From contig OZ034971.1 of NCBI GenBank assembly GCA_964030785.1, positions 42,734,804 through 42,798,803 of the forward strand: a DNA stretch of 64,000 nt, written 5' to 3'. Position 1 is the first letter of the stretch; the number at the start of each line of letters is the position of its first letter. The notes under the pieces were generated by a model, which ran no database searches, was not told where the DNA came from, and was given only the letters and a program-made list of their open reading frames with translations. Positions 49,321-61,799 of this stretch are shown here, piece by piece. The stretch is from Siderastrea siderea (taxonomy: Eukaryota > Cnidaria > Anthozoa > Scleractinia > Rhizangiidae). Position numbers and translations under genes: made by a program.

Positions 49321-50921
49321 GTATATGCGTGCTCACATTGGAAAAGTCCCGCAGAAAGTCATCTCTGACCAACAAGAGGAGACCCCACTGCAAGTTTGAA
49401 CTTACATCGGTTTCACCTCAGTAATGATTTTTTCATGATTTTGGCACGAGCAACCTTGAACCCCCACAGAGAAAGGGTGACTGCCGCACCCCTTTTATCT
49501 GGCAAGTGGCGGGTGAATTCCTTCAGATACAACGGCAAACCGACAGTGAGAAGCTTTCAGACTAAAGAAGGGAGAATGACGTAGAGTGCAACACGACATA
49601 TCAAACCAGAGAGAAGTGTGGAACAAAAATCTGATAGAAACCTTTCACTGCAATGGATCTGCTCTGGTGTGCTTTTCTCGATATCCCTGAAACTTTTCGG
49701 GCTTGGATGACTTTTGGGGGGCGAAAAGTGTTCAGGGCTTTTGAGAAACGCACACCGCGAACCGTGAAGGACGTAGATGCTACAACGGTTTAAGGTGGCT
49801 CGCGGCTTTTTATTAGCGCGGAGGCTCTATTTTGTAAATCGAATTTTCGGCGAGTAAGCGTTAATCGATTTCAGTGATTTTGGTATTCTAAACAAAGAAT
49901 GTTCCAATTTAACAAAACTTTTAGTATAAGGGTTAACAACTTTAACGACTAAGAGATACAAGCGCTATTTGAAGACCAGCGTTTTCAGGGAAACGCAAAT
50001 ATTTCCATTAAACAACGATGGAGTTTTCGAAAAGCTGAATATAAGTTCTAAGACTTCAAGGTTTACTGTGAGCAAGTTTCTACAAAATCGGCTGAGTAGA
50101 AAATTCTGGACAGTTGATTATTGAATTTTGGCTTCAAAATATTATGTTTGCGTAATGGCCTCAGCTGTTGCAAGAACACTAAAGTAATGCTAAGATCGCA
50201 CATATTTTTTGACAGCTTGATACCGCCTAAATCTCTGCTGAAAAATCGGTAAAGATCGGAAGCTCCCAATAACAACATCTACAAGCAAATGAAGACCAGT
50301 ATGTTTATAGTGCGTAACTTGTGAATCTGAAGATATTCAAATTCATTCGACTTGTGCAAAAACTACCGATTTGTTTCCGTTGCCACTTGGGAATTTCGGC
50401 TCATGGACAAGTGAAATTATAATGCGGTTGAATGTGTTTTTCTTGTACAATTTGCGTTGCGATGATTTGTTACAACAATGATGAATTGGAAAAACCCGTG
50501 ATTCCCAAATGGCAAATAAATCCCGGAACGCGGTGAGTTTGAATAACCATAAGAACCCGAGGGTTTCAAAGCATTATAACATGGAAGACGTGAAGTAGCG
50601 AACTTGACGAACCAAATTCGTTGGATTTCGTCGAGAATACACGCTTGGAACTAGGTGAGGTCGTTTGTATATCATACTTAGAAATAAGGGAAAACAAATC
50701 GGTAGTTTTTTCACAAGGCGAATAAACTTGAGTATCTTCAGATTTACAAGTTACGCACTATAAACCTGCTGTTCTTCATTCGCTTGTAGATTTTACTTGG
50801 AGTTTCAGATCTTTTCCGATTTTTTAGCAGAGTTTAGGTGGTATCAAGCTGTCAAGAAATATTTGCTATCCCAGCATTAAGTTAGTCTTATTGCAAGCTG
50901 AGGCCATTACACAAACACTAT

Positions 50922-51430
50922 GGGCCGATTATTTAAACGAAGTTTAGACCGCAGCTAAGAAAGTCCTGGTCTAAATCGGGATTTAGCCCGCGATTCTAAT
51001 TATTTAAACAACGTTTATCATAAGCCGCGTCTAGACGAAGTTTAACCGTGGACTAACAAACAATAGCAAGTTAGACCTGCTCCTGAGACGGTTTAGACGT
51101 CGTTTAACCGTTTATTTTCAGTGATTCTAGCCCTTTGCAGTTAACTTGTTTCTTAATTTGTATTTTTATGCACTTCCTGAACCTCTGAACTGAATTTAAG
51201 AGATATGTAATTCCATTTTTTCATTTCCTTTGAAAACGTAAGTAAAATTTCTTGAAAGTATTTCCGCACAGCTCTATACTACATTATGTATGCAGTCCTT
51301 TTATTAAAAGAAAACAACAGCAAGACAATAGAGTTCCTCTGGGAGTAGCACGCATGCATGATGTCAGAACAATAGGTACACTTGTTAGACGTCGTCTAAA
51401 CGTGGTCTTAGTGAACTCCGGTGTCACAGC

Positions 51431-51462
<32 letters not shown>

Positions 51463-52215
51463 GGTCCAGATCCGCTAGCGGATATGGACCCCCTCTCGCG
51501 GATTTGGACCCCCCTGAAAACAAGCGTTCTATTGAGCAAAATTGGTAAAATTGTATTTGGAGCTGTTAAAGAGGCAAAATAAAAATATTGAAGCAGTTTT
51601 TCTTTTCAAATAATCTTTAATACTTAGGGTAAAAGAGAACCTACAACGCTAGTTTGTATCGATAAATTTTAAAAACTAAACTTTCCTGACGATAACTTAC
51701 AATATTTTCTACCATAACTGACTTAAAGCGAGTTTACAATCTCAAGTTAAAAAAAATGGTATCTTCTGTAAGAAATACCGCAGCGCGTGCTTTAACTGCA
51801 ACGTTTAGAGGTCTGGCTGTGTGCCTAAAACGAACGGTCAATTTACTTGATCTAAAGTCTGACTCTACCACTATTTATGAATAGGTTTGTAGTATTTTGA
51901 AAGCCAAACGAAACGTTTCTTCGCCAAGATTGAAAAGTGAAATTATTTCGGTACTTTATATGCGAATAACAACGTGGGTTTTTACATTTACATAGGGGTC
52001 CAAATCCGCGAAGGGAGTCCAAATCCGCTAGTGGATTGGGTCCCCCGGGGGTCCATATTTGGACCGGGGGGTCCAAATCTGCTAGGACACCGGCTCATCG
52101 GCGTTCAAATAATGGGATTTAGACTCCGGTTAACCGTGGATTATGGAGTCGTCGTCTAAACCTCGATTTAGCCTTAAACAACGTCTAACTTAGGCTTCGT
52201 TTAAATAATCGGCCC
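50922..52215. mobile_element. 1.3 kb TIR element nested in the fold-back element
   Basis: Terminal repeats are GGGCCGATTATTTAAACGAA and complement, with many internal GTCTAAAC/GTTTAGAC motifs. Copy B lacks it (site at about 37710). The flanks are TAT and TGT, so a 3-bp target is possible (Harbinger-like), but not proved. No coding capacity. Confidence 0.8.
51418..52093. mobile_element. 676-bp TIR element nested inside 50922-52215
   Basis: Ends are CCGGTGTC..AGCGGATTTGGACC and its inverse. Subterminal clusters of the GCGGATTTGGACCCCCC motif occur at both ends (51427-51515 and 51996-52077). No target duplication could be fixed and no coding frame is seen. Confidence 0.7.
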
Positions 52216-53166
52216 TGTATTTCGAAGGCCAAAATTTAATAATCAATTGTGCAGAAATTTTCTACCCAGACGATTTCGTAGAAACTTGCTCACAGAACTT
52301 ATTGACCTTAATTACAAAAAAAAAGAAGAATATATCGTTAAATGGAAGTATTCGCATTTTCCTGAAAAGGCTGGTCTTCAAGTGGCGCTTGTATCTCTTG
52401 ATCATTGAACTTGTTTGCCCCAAAACTAAAAGTTTTGTTAAATTCGAACATTCTTCGTTTAGAATACCAAAAATCACTGAAATCGGTTAACGCTTACTTG
52501 CCGAAATTCGACTTAGGAAATGGAGCCTCCGCGCTAATAAATAGCCACGCGCCACCTTAAAATTGGGAAACTTGGTAACATTAATATAGTTGGGTGGACG
52601 GCAAGGCACCCAGGAGAACCTACATTGTATGATGGTAGTTAGAAACAAGCTCTACACGTACGCATCTTTGGCCAGCTAATTTTTTGATCCCTTCTTTTAT
52701 CTCGTCTTCATATCCTTTGGCTTGGCCGGACAAAAAAAAGCGCGGACTTTATCTTTTATTTCCATCGTATTTTTATCAAATGGTTGCCTAGTCGTCTAGT
52801 CAAGTCTATGACAGCAACAAAGTTTCCTAATTTTCAGCCATTGTAGTATGTATGTCTTTCTTGTGTCTTGAGTGGTTCCCTTGCAGTGAACGGTTTTTTT
52901 TCCTGGCACCAGCTCCAGTTTGATCTGTTGTGTTGCACTGTACTTGAATCTTCCCTCTATAGTTTTTAAGGTTCCCTTTACTAGATGGCTGCTGTATCTG
53001 ATTGAAGGAACTCACTGCCCTTTGTCGGATTTTGTTTTTCAATCATGAAGGGGTGTAACAGTTACCCTTCCCCCTATCAGGGGGGTTTAAAGTCGTTCTG
53101 GTCAAAATTATTGAAAAAATCGACAGATAGAACCTAGCTGAGTTCAAACTTATGGCCAAAAGGAAA

Positions 53167-53216
53167 AAAAATTTGGAACGCTTCACGAATTTGCGTGTCA
53201 TCCTTGCGCAGGGGCC

Positions 53217-53258
<42 letters not shown>

Positions 53259-53273
53259 CGCCGAAGCTAGCAC
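53167..53273 (-). ncRNA. U6: U6 spliceosomal snRNA gene
   Basis: The minus strand gives a complete U6: GTGC start at 53273, the AAAATTGGAACGATACAGAG segment containing ACAGAG, AGATTAGCATGGCCCC with AGC of the catalytic triad, and the 3' GCGTTCC-AAATTTTTTT end serving as Pol III terminator. TTATATAG lies about 27-33 bp upstream (about 53300-53307), as in type 3 Pol III promoters. It looks functional. A few bases near the 5' end (GCTAGCTTCGGCGGCAC) differ slightly from the usual animal form but keep the 5' stem. Confidence 0.95.
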
Positions 53274-53282
53274 GTCTATGGT

Positions 53283-54650
53283 GTAGATCAAACTTTCCCT
53301 ATATAACACACAGCTGGAAAATGCTTAAGGCTGTGGGATTAGTTCAGACTTGCCCGCAGGCTGCTTATTAATCAGAATTGCCCACGCATGCGTATAAGTC
53401 AAACAAACACGTCTGCTATAACTGTTTTAGTGTTTGTACTAGTGCGGAGAATTTTTTCAGAGTTTTTCCAGGCTTTAAAGTCTTAATCTAGCTAGTTGAA
53501 ATAAGTTTTGTTACTTTCAAAGACATCTTACCCTTACCATGAAAGTCATTTTACTCTTCAGAATTTATGCAAATCCGCGATAAAAACACACGAGTATTTG
53601 ATAATGGATTCAATATTTCGTCAAAGGTTTACCTGTTGAATTATCGTTTAAATGAATGGCTTTTAGGCCAATATATCATATATAGTACTTATCACTCATG
53701 TATCACTTGTTATTGCGTGACGGCCTCCTACTGCGGGTACGGATGTTCTGAAGAAAGTTGAAACCCTTTAGGATGATTATTATAAATAACATAATCTTAC
53801 AGCAACCGCAGCATGATACTCTTCTAACTTAAAGTGCATTTTAAAAGTTATATTTGCCCAATTTTTGAGGATGTCATGCACAATTTAGATCAGAATATCT
53901 CAGCCACTGAAGCTTCTCAAACTGTTTGAAGTCGCAAAATTTTGATTTGCAAATTTGGTTTTGTTTGAAGATATAATACAAGACGTCGGCAGGATAAAAA
54001 TAAACTTCTTGCCCCAAGCCTTCAATTGCAACAACGACATTCTATAAATAAATGAATATTATTCAGTTTAGCTCGGTACTTCAAAGCCTTTTGTCGGGCC
54101 TTATGGAGGTTCTCCTTTTTTCGTTTGCGGTCCATATTTTACAGAACGCGCTCTTGGACTCGGTGTTTATGGATAATTCAGGTTTTTCTAAAGTATCTGC
54201 TCTCTTACGAACCCATGTGTTTGCAGGATAAGACAGGTTTTCTACTCTTAAAAATTAAAAACACTGCAGGATTTTCCACTGAAGAATCCTACTTCCTCCT
54301 CAAAAACGTTTGAATGACGTCGCTCTTCGATGCAGCGATATCATTTCCAGCGGTATCATAGGGTAGGCATGCGCTCTGGTTGACTATTTTCAAAATGGCG
54401 GTGCGTTTTGAGAAAGGTTCCTTTATATTATAAACAACCTGGATATTGCTCAATTGTTGGAGTCAAAATCTCTAAACTTATTTATGCGATGGCCAGGGGT
54501 CGTGTTTACAAAGGTATGTAAAAAAAGTATTGTTCTAGTAATGGATATGGATTAAAAGGTGAAGACGTAACGTGATAGGCTTTTTGCCACACTCCTTGTG
54601 CTGCTGGGAAAGAGCCTAGACAGCCAAGAGACAAGCGTATATTTCTTACC
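53283..54650. other. Host non-coding DNA
   Basis: No gene, RNA or clear repeat recognised beyond the U6 promoter region; only short unsupported frames. Confidence 0.5.
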
Positions 54651-54664
54651 ACATGTACGCAAAG

Positions 54665-55675
54665 CTTTAGTTATAACTGAAAATCAATAAAACTCTGTGA
54701 AGTTAACGGTACTTCTTTGTTTATATCTTACTTGTTATCTAGGGCAAAAGTTCGCCCTCCGAGCGAGAATAAGTGTCTTTCTAATATCTTCTCAATGTGT
54801 ATTATTATTATGAAAGGTGATACACAATTCACCCGCACCGAGCATACCTCTGTTCATTAAATGAGCTATATTTCTTGATATTCACCATTTCCACTCAAAA
54901 TTCCCTTAAACCATAACAAAGCCATAGTGAAGAAACAACTGTACCCAGAAAAAGTTTCAGTTTTCCTAACGTTTGTCACCATAAAACGGCAATATTTTGA
55001 GCTTCTTGCACAAGAAATCAAATGTCAGTATTCGACCGTCGACCTCTGCACACAAGCATATGCAAATATGCTAAATAAATTGGACAAAAACAAAATCTAC
55101 TGTGTCGGGGAGCCGTGCATGGTAAGCAAGCGCAAATAGCCACGCTTCAAACATGAAACGTCACACCCCCAACACAGTAGACTTTGGCATTCCGCGTTAT
55201 TGTGCGAATTGTCCAATAAGACCAAAACAGCGGGATGAAGTTAGCATATTTGCATACATTTGTGCGCAGAGGTCGGCGGTTGAATGCCGACATTTGATTT
55301 CTTGTGCAAGAAGCTCAAAATATTGCAGTTTTATAGCAACAAACGTTAAGAAAGATGGAACTTCACCGGGGTAGAATTGTTTCTTCACTGTTGATTTTTT
55401 CTGGTTTGAGGAAATTGTGAGTGGAACTGGCATATAATAAGAAATATAGCTCACTTTACAGAGGTGTGAAAAGATATGCTTGGTGCAGGTGAATTATGTA
55501 TCACCTTTCATAATTATAATACTCATTGGGAAGACAAATTAGAAAGACACTAATTCTCACTCGGAGAGTGAACCTTTGCCCCAGATAGCAGAAGTAAGAT
55601 ATAAACAAAGAAGCACTGTTAATTTCACAGCATTTTATTGATTTTCAGTCATAATTAAAGCTTTGGCTACCAGCG
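54665..55675. mobile_element. 1.0 kb long inverted-repeat element
   Basis: Arms of about 400 bp (54665-55075 and 55225-55675) are reverse complements with moderate divergence: AAGCTTTAGTTATAACTGAAAATCAATAAA at the left pairs with the opposite at the right (quoted ends AAAGCTTTAG / CTAAAGCTTT-like). Matching short proteins on opposite strands (LTFV.IK..YFELLAQEIKC) are a result of this symmetry, not genes. Fold-back MITE. Confidence 0.75.
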
Positions 55676-55944
55676 TTCTTACCAGATAAGAGCGGTAGTG
55701 AGCCGAAATCTAACCAATAGCTTACTGTATCATTTGACAAGCATGTGAAAGGTCAAAAGCCTCTGTACTTGTTTAATAAGTTTGGCAGTTGTGATGTCAA
55801 AAATGCCGGTACAGTTTGGAGGGGCCTTCATCTGGCCAGCAGGTCCTTTGCCCAGCCTAAAAGAATGGAAACAAAACTTGTACTCAAAGACTAATCTAAA
55901 ATAACTTCCTCTAATTAATTTTGAAACACTCGTCCAATCTCAGT

Positions 55945-56965
55945 AAATACACCTTTTGCTGTTCATTACCAAGAAATACACATACATTTGTGCCAAAAAT
56001 TTAATCAATAATGCGCAGACACATTCATTTTCATCAACAAGTATTCATTAACGAGAATGTGACATTCAATGTCATTAAAGATGTGTTTATTGTTCATCGT
56101 GGTGAAAGATAGGTAAGATAAACGTTTATTCGTTTATCTCACGATGGAATCACTTTGAGTTGTTGATCGCGACGTTTCGACTGCAATACTGCTAGTCTTC
56201 ATCAGGCGATGAGGTCAATTGTTTACGTGTCTCTATTTGTAGCATGATGGTTCGCTGCTATTGGTGCATTTCAATCCTCATTATTATTCCGACTATTAGA
56301 TGTTGTTCCCTCACAGGTCCGCTTTGTGGTTGGTCGGCTGTTGTGTTTTCTGATCTTAGGTATCCAAGCTTCTGGAATTTCGATTCCACTATCTCTATTG
56401 ATGTTATTAGGATGAAGTCTTATATGGATGGCCTCTTTGACCCTACGTGTGTACCAGTGAGGGTCACGATCAATAAACTTCACTTCTTTCCAAATAGGAA
56501 GATGCCCCGTTTCGTTAGCGTGTTCCGGAAAAATAGATTTTTCCTAAACGCACGTGATAAGTGTGCAATTGTTTGTAAAATCGCACTATTCGTTGTTAAA
56601 TTTGCGATAATCCTGGTATGGAAACGTTATTGAACACTATTCTTTGTGATAAAAATCTTATTGAATATGATGTACTTTTGAGAGGATTGTCCATTCATGC
56701 ACTTGCTAATACAATTGCTGCTAATGATATTATTTTACACATAAATGAATTAAATGTTTTCTGCTATGATTGGAAAAAAAAGCAAATGTTTGTCACTTAG
56801 TGCTAATGAATGTTTGCGGTTATGTAAATTTTGCATAATGAATATCACATTCTCGTTAATGAATGCTTGTTGACGAAAATGAATGTATCTGCACATTATT
56901 GATTACATTTTTGGCGCAAATGTATGCATATTTCTTGGTAATGAACAGCAAAACGTGTAAAAGGT
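55945..56965. mobile_element. Inverted-repeat element containing a Penelope fragment
   Basis: Arms of about 130 bp (AACGAGAATGTGACATTC.. and inverse, 55945-56080 and 56835-56965) flank about 750 bp. The flanks include TGCTGTTCATTACCAAGAAAT and its complement in shortened form. The interior carries the Penelope-like piece. Confidence 0.65.
56130..56490 (-). mobile_element. Penelope-like retroelement 3' fragment
   Basis: The minus strand encodes DRDPHWYTRRVKEAIHIRLH and, further, NRDSGIEIPEAWIPKIRKHN, a C-terminal signature I know from Penelope-like elements with GIY-YIG endonuclease, followed by the GCAGTCGAAACGTCGCGATC tail. The rest of the element is absent. Confidence 0.75.
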
Positions 56966-56980
56966 ATGATTTTGCAAAAA

Positions 56981-57749
56981 GGGGGCCACACAAACTGTGT
57001 GACCGTTCGTAGTTTCAAAATTATAAGGGACTGTACAGGAAAAAAGAAACGTTTCTAACAATGTGAAATATTGCAAGGAATATTTACAATTTACATTATT
57101 TTAAGTTCAGAATAAACATAATCTTACCTCAATCGTTGTGATTCATTGTCATTGCGCCTCTAAATGGCAAATACTAGCGATTTCCATGGTTTAGCAATGT
57201 GGTCGACTGTACGTTATTAGAAGAAAACTGCATTTCAGACAGAAATTTCCAAAGCTCGGCTTCCAAACTGCACACCAGGCTAAGTTCAGTGATGAAAGTT
57301 ACTTCTTATACCATTCAATTGGAAATTCATCGAAAACTCAAACCACTAGCCACCAAATAATACCATGAAATACAGGTGAATGGTATCAGAAGAAAGTTCA
57401 ACGACTCAGCTTGCCATAGTGTGCGGTTTAGAAGCTGAGTGATGGGTATTTCTGGGTAAAAAATTGGCTTGGCACTGGGCTGGTCTGAAATGTGGTTTTT
57501 CTCCCTTGTTTTCCTCTTTGATATTATGTACAGTCAACCACATCACAAAACCCTGGAAGCCGCTATCATTCACTGTTACGAGGCACATTGACAACAAAAC
57601 ATAACGATCGAGGCAAGATTATGTTAATTTTGAACTTAAATGTAAATATTCCCTGCAGTAATTCACGTTATTAGAAACGTTTCGTTTTTCCCACACATTC
57701 CCTTATGATGTTAAAACCACAAATGGTCACACAGTTTGTGTGGGCCCCC
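56981..57749. mobile_element. 769-bp TIR element
   Basis: Ends are GGGGGCCACACAAACTGTGT and inverse, with about 110 bp of weaker inverted similarity inside (AGAAACGTTTC, TAAGGGA/TCCCTTA). No coding frame. Target duplication not resolved. Confidence 0.75.
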
Positions 57750-58815
57750 TGTGAAGAGATCTGTAAATCATTTCATTAAAATTAAATAGCTTTTGAGGCG
57801 ATCAAGTGAAGTGTAGAGAGCGGCTTTTGTCTGCCAAAAGAGCTGATAACTTGGTACTTTACTCTCTGGTTTTTTTTTCACATCTGATTCATGTTTGCAA
57901 AGTAATTCTCTTCCTCACTGTTTTCACATCAGATTGAATGTTCTTTACAAACTTCATTCTCGTTGCCATGCTGCCATTAGTAGTGGGGCCAAGGACTTCC
58001 TCAAAAAATAACATTGAAATATTAAGTCACAATTTTGATTTGGCATTCAAATTTTGATGCAGTCTCTTTTAGTTGACTTAAAGGCCAGGCTAAAAGAGGT
58101 TACATTTATTTGCATACTTGTGCTCTCTGAGCAAAGTTACATGTTTGGGGATAAGTGAGAATTATAAACATGACCAACTGATTTGTAAGCCATTTACAAA
58201 TAAATGTCAGCAAAATGAAACTACCTACTGTACCTTTGCAAACTTCTCACCCATACCATTGGGTGCAGCAGAGTTCTACTTCATGTTACAAGAAATTGTT
58301 CTCTTCATCGCTGGCTGGAGTCCTACTAACGGTGAAAAATGCAATTTCCTCTTATTTTTCGTTACTTGGTGCCCTTTTGGCCACAGTTATTGAACCCGCA
58401 GTCGGTGTTTGCTACTATATTTTAGATACCAGGAACAGTACAAATGACACAAGATTGAAGAATATGGAAACAGAAAATGGTTAAGATTCACAGATATCCA
58501 ATTTGGCAACTTTTATTGCACCAAGGAAACATGTAGGTATCACAGCAAAATTTGAGGAGAATCAATGTCTTGTAGAATTGAATAGGACTCCTTTGGACCC
58601 TGTGCTTAAATTGGCAAAAATAAAGTCAAGGACCAAGAATGCAAAAGCAAACAAGTTAATAAAAATAATTAAAAAGAGTCCTTTTTGTTTTTAAAATGTT
58701 TTCTGAAAAATTAGGATTTTATTGTGAGTAGAAAGTGGCTTGACTTTGGGCTGGCTGATCAAACAGCCACAGCTGTGGAGCAAACAGTCTGGTTTGAAGT
58801 CTTACATTCATGACT

Positions 58816-59333
58816 CAGACCTGCCAACTCTCACGGTTTCACCGTGAGACTCACGGTTTGGGGTATAAACTCACGGTCTCACCGTTTGGCCTCCAAATCT
58901 CACGGTGAATCAGAAAATCTTGAAATTGCCAAACAATTTGGATAGTATGAAGCAATATTGAAAAATCCGTGTTGAAAATGGCCAAATTTGTCACATCTAA
59001 TGTTTGAGGAAAACCTAGGTACAATTCCAGCCTCATTCCCGTGAAACATAGGTGCGCTTAGGTCTCTGGAAGGCTTCAGCTGTGAACAGTAAACTCAACC
59101 TGGCGCCTTGCGTCGACAGCGAAACAGAAACTGACTCTTCAAAATGTGCGGCAAAAGAATACAATAGGTGCACAGATAAGGTAAAGAATACCTTGAAACA
59201 AGAAATCTACCATTTTTATTTTCATTTAACACATATTTTGGAAATCTCCAGGTTTGAGGTCCCAATCTCCAGGTTTTTCTGGGCTTTTTTTCAACATCTC
59301 CAGATTTGCATGTTTTGGAGGTTGGCAGGTCTG
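58816..59333. mobile_element. 518-bp MITE with 6-bp target duplication
   Basis: Ends are CAGACCTGCCAAC and its inverse; ATGACT flanks both sides (58810-58815 and 59334-59339). Repeated CTCACGGT motifs at the left mirror CTCCAGGTTT motifs at the right. It lies about 120 bp upstream of the MOCS1 exon. Confidence 0.85.
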
Positions 59334-59459
59334 ATGACTGCAAGGATTATTTCTTCGTTTCATTCTTGTTCATCTTACATCTGTGTGCTTTTACAAATGT
59401 TCTTGCAAATATTTGTCTTCATATTTACTAAATTATGCATTTATTCATTATTGTTTCAG

Positions 59460-60205
59460 AATTCTTAAAGACGTTAAAATGGCAGACATCCAATAGACTG
59501 TTAAGTACTCGGTTAAAATTGTTACAACCTCAGTCTTGTGCATCACGATTAAAACAGCAATTATTTTCATTTCATCCTGGCTTTACTCACTTCTCTCAGT
59601 TTCCAAGATTTAGAGTTAATTCTACCCAGTTTCAGCACTGCTTTTGTAACAGAAGTGAAAACAGTGAACTTAAAGAAAAACCTTCGGCCGATTTGAACAC
59701 AGACACTCAATCACAGTTTAAACAGATTGTGTCCAAACTCAGTCATATTGATGACAAAGGCCATGCAAAAATGGTGGATGTTAGTGCAAAGGAAGACACT
59801 AGCAGAGTGGCTGTGGCAACAGCTATGGTATATTTAGGTGCAGAGGCATTCCGTCTAGTGAAAGAAAACAAGATTCACAAGGGAGATGTTTTGACAGTTG
59901 CTCAGTTAGCTGGGATAATGGCTTCCAAGGTAACACCGAGTCTCATTCCCTTGTGCCATAGTATTCACATCACTCATGCAGAGGTTAATTTGGAGTTGCA
60001 CGAAGACAACTTTGCTGTGTGCATCACAGGCATGGTGAACTCTGTTGGAAAGACTGGAGTGGAGATGGAATCACTGACTGCTGTCACAGTAGCTGCTTTG
60101 ACTGTTTATGACATGTGCAAAGCTGTGTCACGTGATATTGTGATCTCTGATGTAAAGCTTGTGAGCAAAAGTGGAGGAAAAAGTGGCGAATATGGTGGAT
60201 GTTGA
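59460..60205 (+). CDS. MOCS1: MOCS1 terminal exon: MoaC domain, cyclic pyranopterin monophosphate synthase
   Basis: A 3' splice site (ATTGTTTCAG, to about 59459) opens an exon read to TGA at 60203-60205. The first about 80 residues are a Ser/Leu/Gln-rich linker. The MoaC domain follows: HIDDKGHAKMVDVSAKEDTSR, KGDVLTVAQLAGIMASKVTP, LCHSIHITH, TGVEMESLTAVTVAALTVYD and DVKLVSKSGGKSG. MoaC makes cyclic pyranopterin monophosphate in molybdenum-cofactor synthesis, in mitochondria. Animals encode MOCS1B in the last exon, as here. Upstream MOCS1A exons are not in the visible stretch, so this is a partial gene. Confidence 0.9.
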
Positions 60206-61410
60206 AATTAGAGAAGAGTCAGAACTTTCTTGACTTGCTTAAGGATAAAAACATGCATCTATAATGTTATCATGATTCCTTTTTTATCATTTATTTCTTT
60301 TATTTTGAAAAAGTAACAATATGTTGGACCCTAAAGGCTGAAAATACATTGTAACTGTGATCTGACTAGTGTTTCTAAAGTGAGGCCTGGTCCATAGCCA
60401 CTCATATGAAAATGAGTTTTCATTTACTTGCCAGTAAAGCTCATTTTCATATGAAAGGTTATGCACTAGGACAAAGGTGATTTGGAAATGACCTTTTGAT
60501 ACTTCACAGAGGTATCAATAGAATTTCTGATGACTGCATCTCACCACACTGGAGTCACCCCGTCTCCTCTCTCAACTAATTACTCCCTTTCAGCAATAAC
60601 ATTCAACAGTCTTTCCTATGAATAGCCTTGAATGAACCATGGATCTCAACCGGAAGTTGAATGTTTCTTTCTTACCCTGTTTCTGCTCCTCATGAAAGGC
60701 TGAAAAATGTTTTTACTGATGACTGATGGCATGCCCTTAACTTCTGCTAAAGCTCCCTAATCAGTTACACATATTAAGAGAGTGAGGACTAGCCATGCTC
60801 AAAGTGGTTTAGGGCTTGGGTGTAACAAATGCTGGTCAATAACTGCCAGGAGATTCTCCTGTTAGAATTGATGACAGCAATCATCACAGCTTAAGGTCAT
60901 TCCACCCTCAGAGGAATGGATTCTTATTCACAAATAATTCCTGTCATTTTTATTTTCTGGGTTTAATTGCCTTCATCACAGGGTTTTGCTGGTATTTTGA
61001 TAATTTTGTTTTCAAATGAGTACAAGGTTGTCTTGTCCAAAAACAAAATGCTTCTATAATACCAAGGGGAAGATTTCAAGTAAATTCTTGAAGGGGGAGC
61101 AAAGCATTATAGTTTTGTGCATTTTGTTCGAGACATTAGCAGAACTTTAACTGTTGACCTAACATTTTTACTAGACACAACCCATTCTAGCAATCCATAG
61201 CTGAAAATGTTCATTAACTTTTCAGTGCCTAGTACAGCAGCTTTTAACAAAACTGGAGCGTTATGTCTAGGTTTCCACCCGTGAAAATGTGACTTCTGGC
61301 TTGTCAAAATGTTTACAAAGGATATACGTAAGAATCATAGTAGTTTGCCGGGTTTCATAACCAATCCCCTCTACTAACTATGGTAGAATCTGACAGTAGT
61401 CATTCAAGAG
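60206..61410. other. Host non-coding DNA downstream of MOCS1
   Basis: Likely 3' UTR at first, then intergenic. A short hairpin, CTCATATGAAAATGAG.. and inverse, lies at about 60400-60460. No gene seen. Confidence 0.5.
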
Positions 61411-61416
61411 TTTTAA

Positions 61417-61796
61417 GACGGCTTCTGCTCAACATGCAAGCAATGTAAAAAATCAGTTACTAAAATACTACTCATAGCATGGTAACATTTTGAATACTAT
61501 TTGAAACACCTCATTTTAGTTAAGTTCTCCAAGTGACCCACTATTAAATTCTCAAGTATTCTAAAAAAAAATTACGTCAAACCTCAACAATATGCTAAAA
61601 ATGGGCACCATTTTGTTTTGAACTGGCATGAAGCGTCTTTAAAATAAAATTTGGATAAATTCAAATTCAATTTTCTCTTGCGGGGTCATCTTGGGAGCTC
61701 GAGTATTGACATCTTCGTCTTAAATGTTACCATGCTATGAGATTTTTTTGTAACTGAATTTTTGCACTTATTGCTCATATGTTGAGTAGAAATCGT
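61417..61796. mobile_element. TTAA-type MITE, diverged relative of 44510-44910
   Basis: It starts after TTAA (61413-61416) with GACGGCTTCTGCTCAACAT and ends AGTAGAAATCGTC followed by TTGA (a mutated TTAA). The body matches the copy B element throughout, including CCATTTTGTTTTGAACTG..ATGAAGCGTC. Confidence 0.85.
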
Positions 61797-61799
61797 CTT

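Larger units (their letters stand above)
49794..52556. mobile_element. Fold-back element at TTAA, copy C, with nested insertions
   Basis: Same element as 36838-38021; TTAA lies on both sides (49790-49793 and 52557-52560). Its interior is rearranged (about 50115-50320 is an inverted version of material at the other arm), and its right arm holds the nested element 50922-52215. Confidence 0.8.
45840..53205. repeat. Host tandem-repeat unit, copy C (partial)
   Basis: It matches copy B from 33472 to 38665, with extra nested elements. Similarity ends inside the U6 gene, after which the sequence is single-copy in this window. Confidence 0.85.

Noticed and set aside
54927..55454. Two related short proteins on opposite strands
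   Set aside because: They come from the two arms of an inverted repeat and have no outside support.
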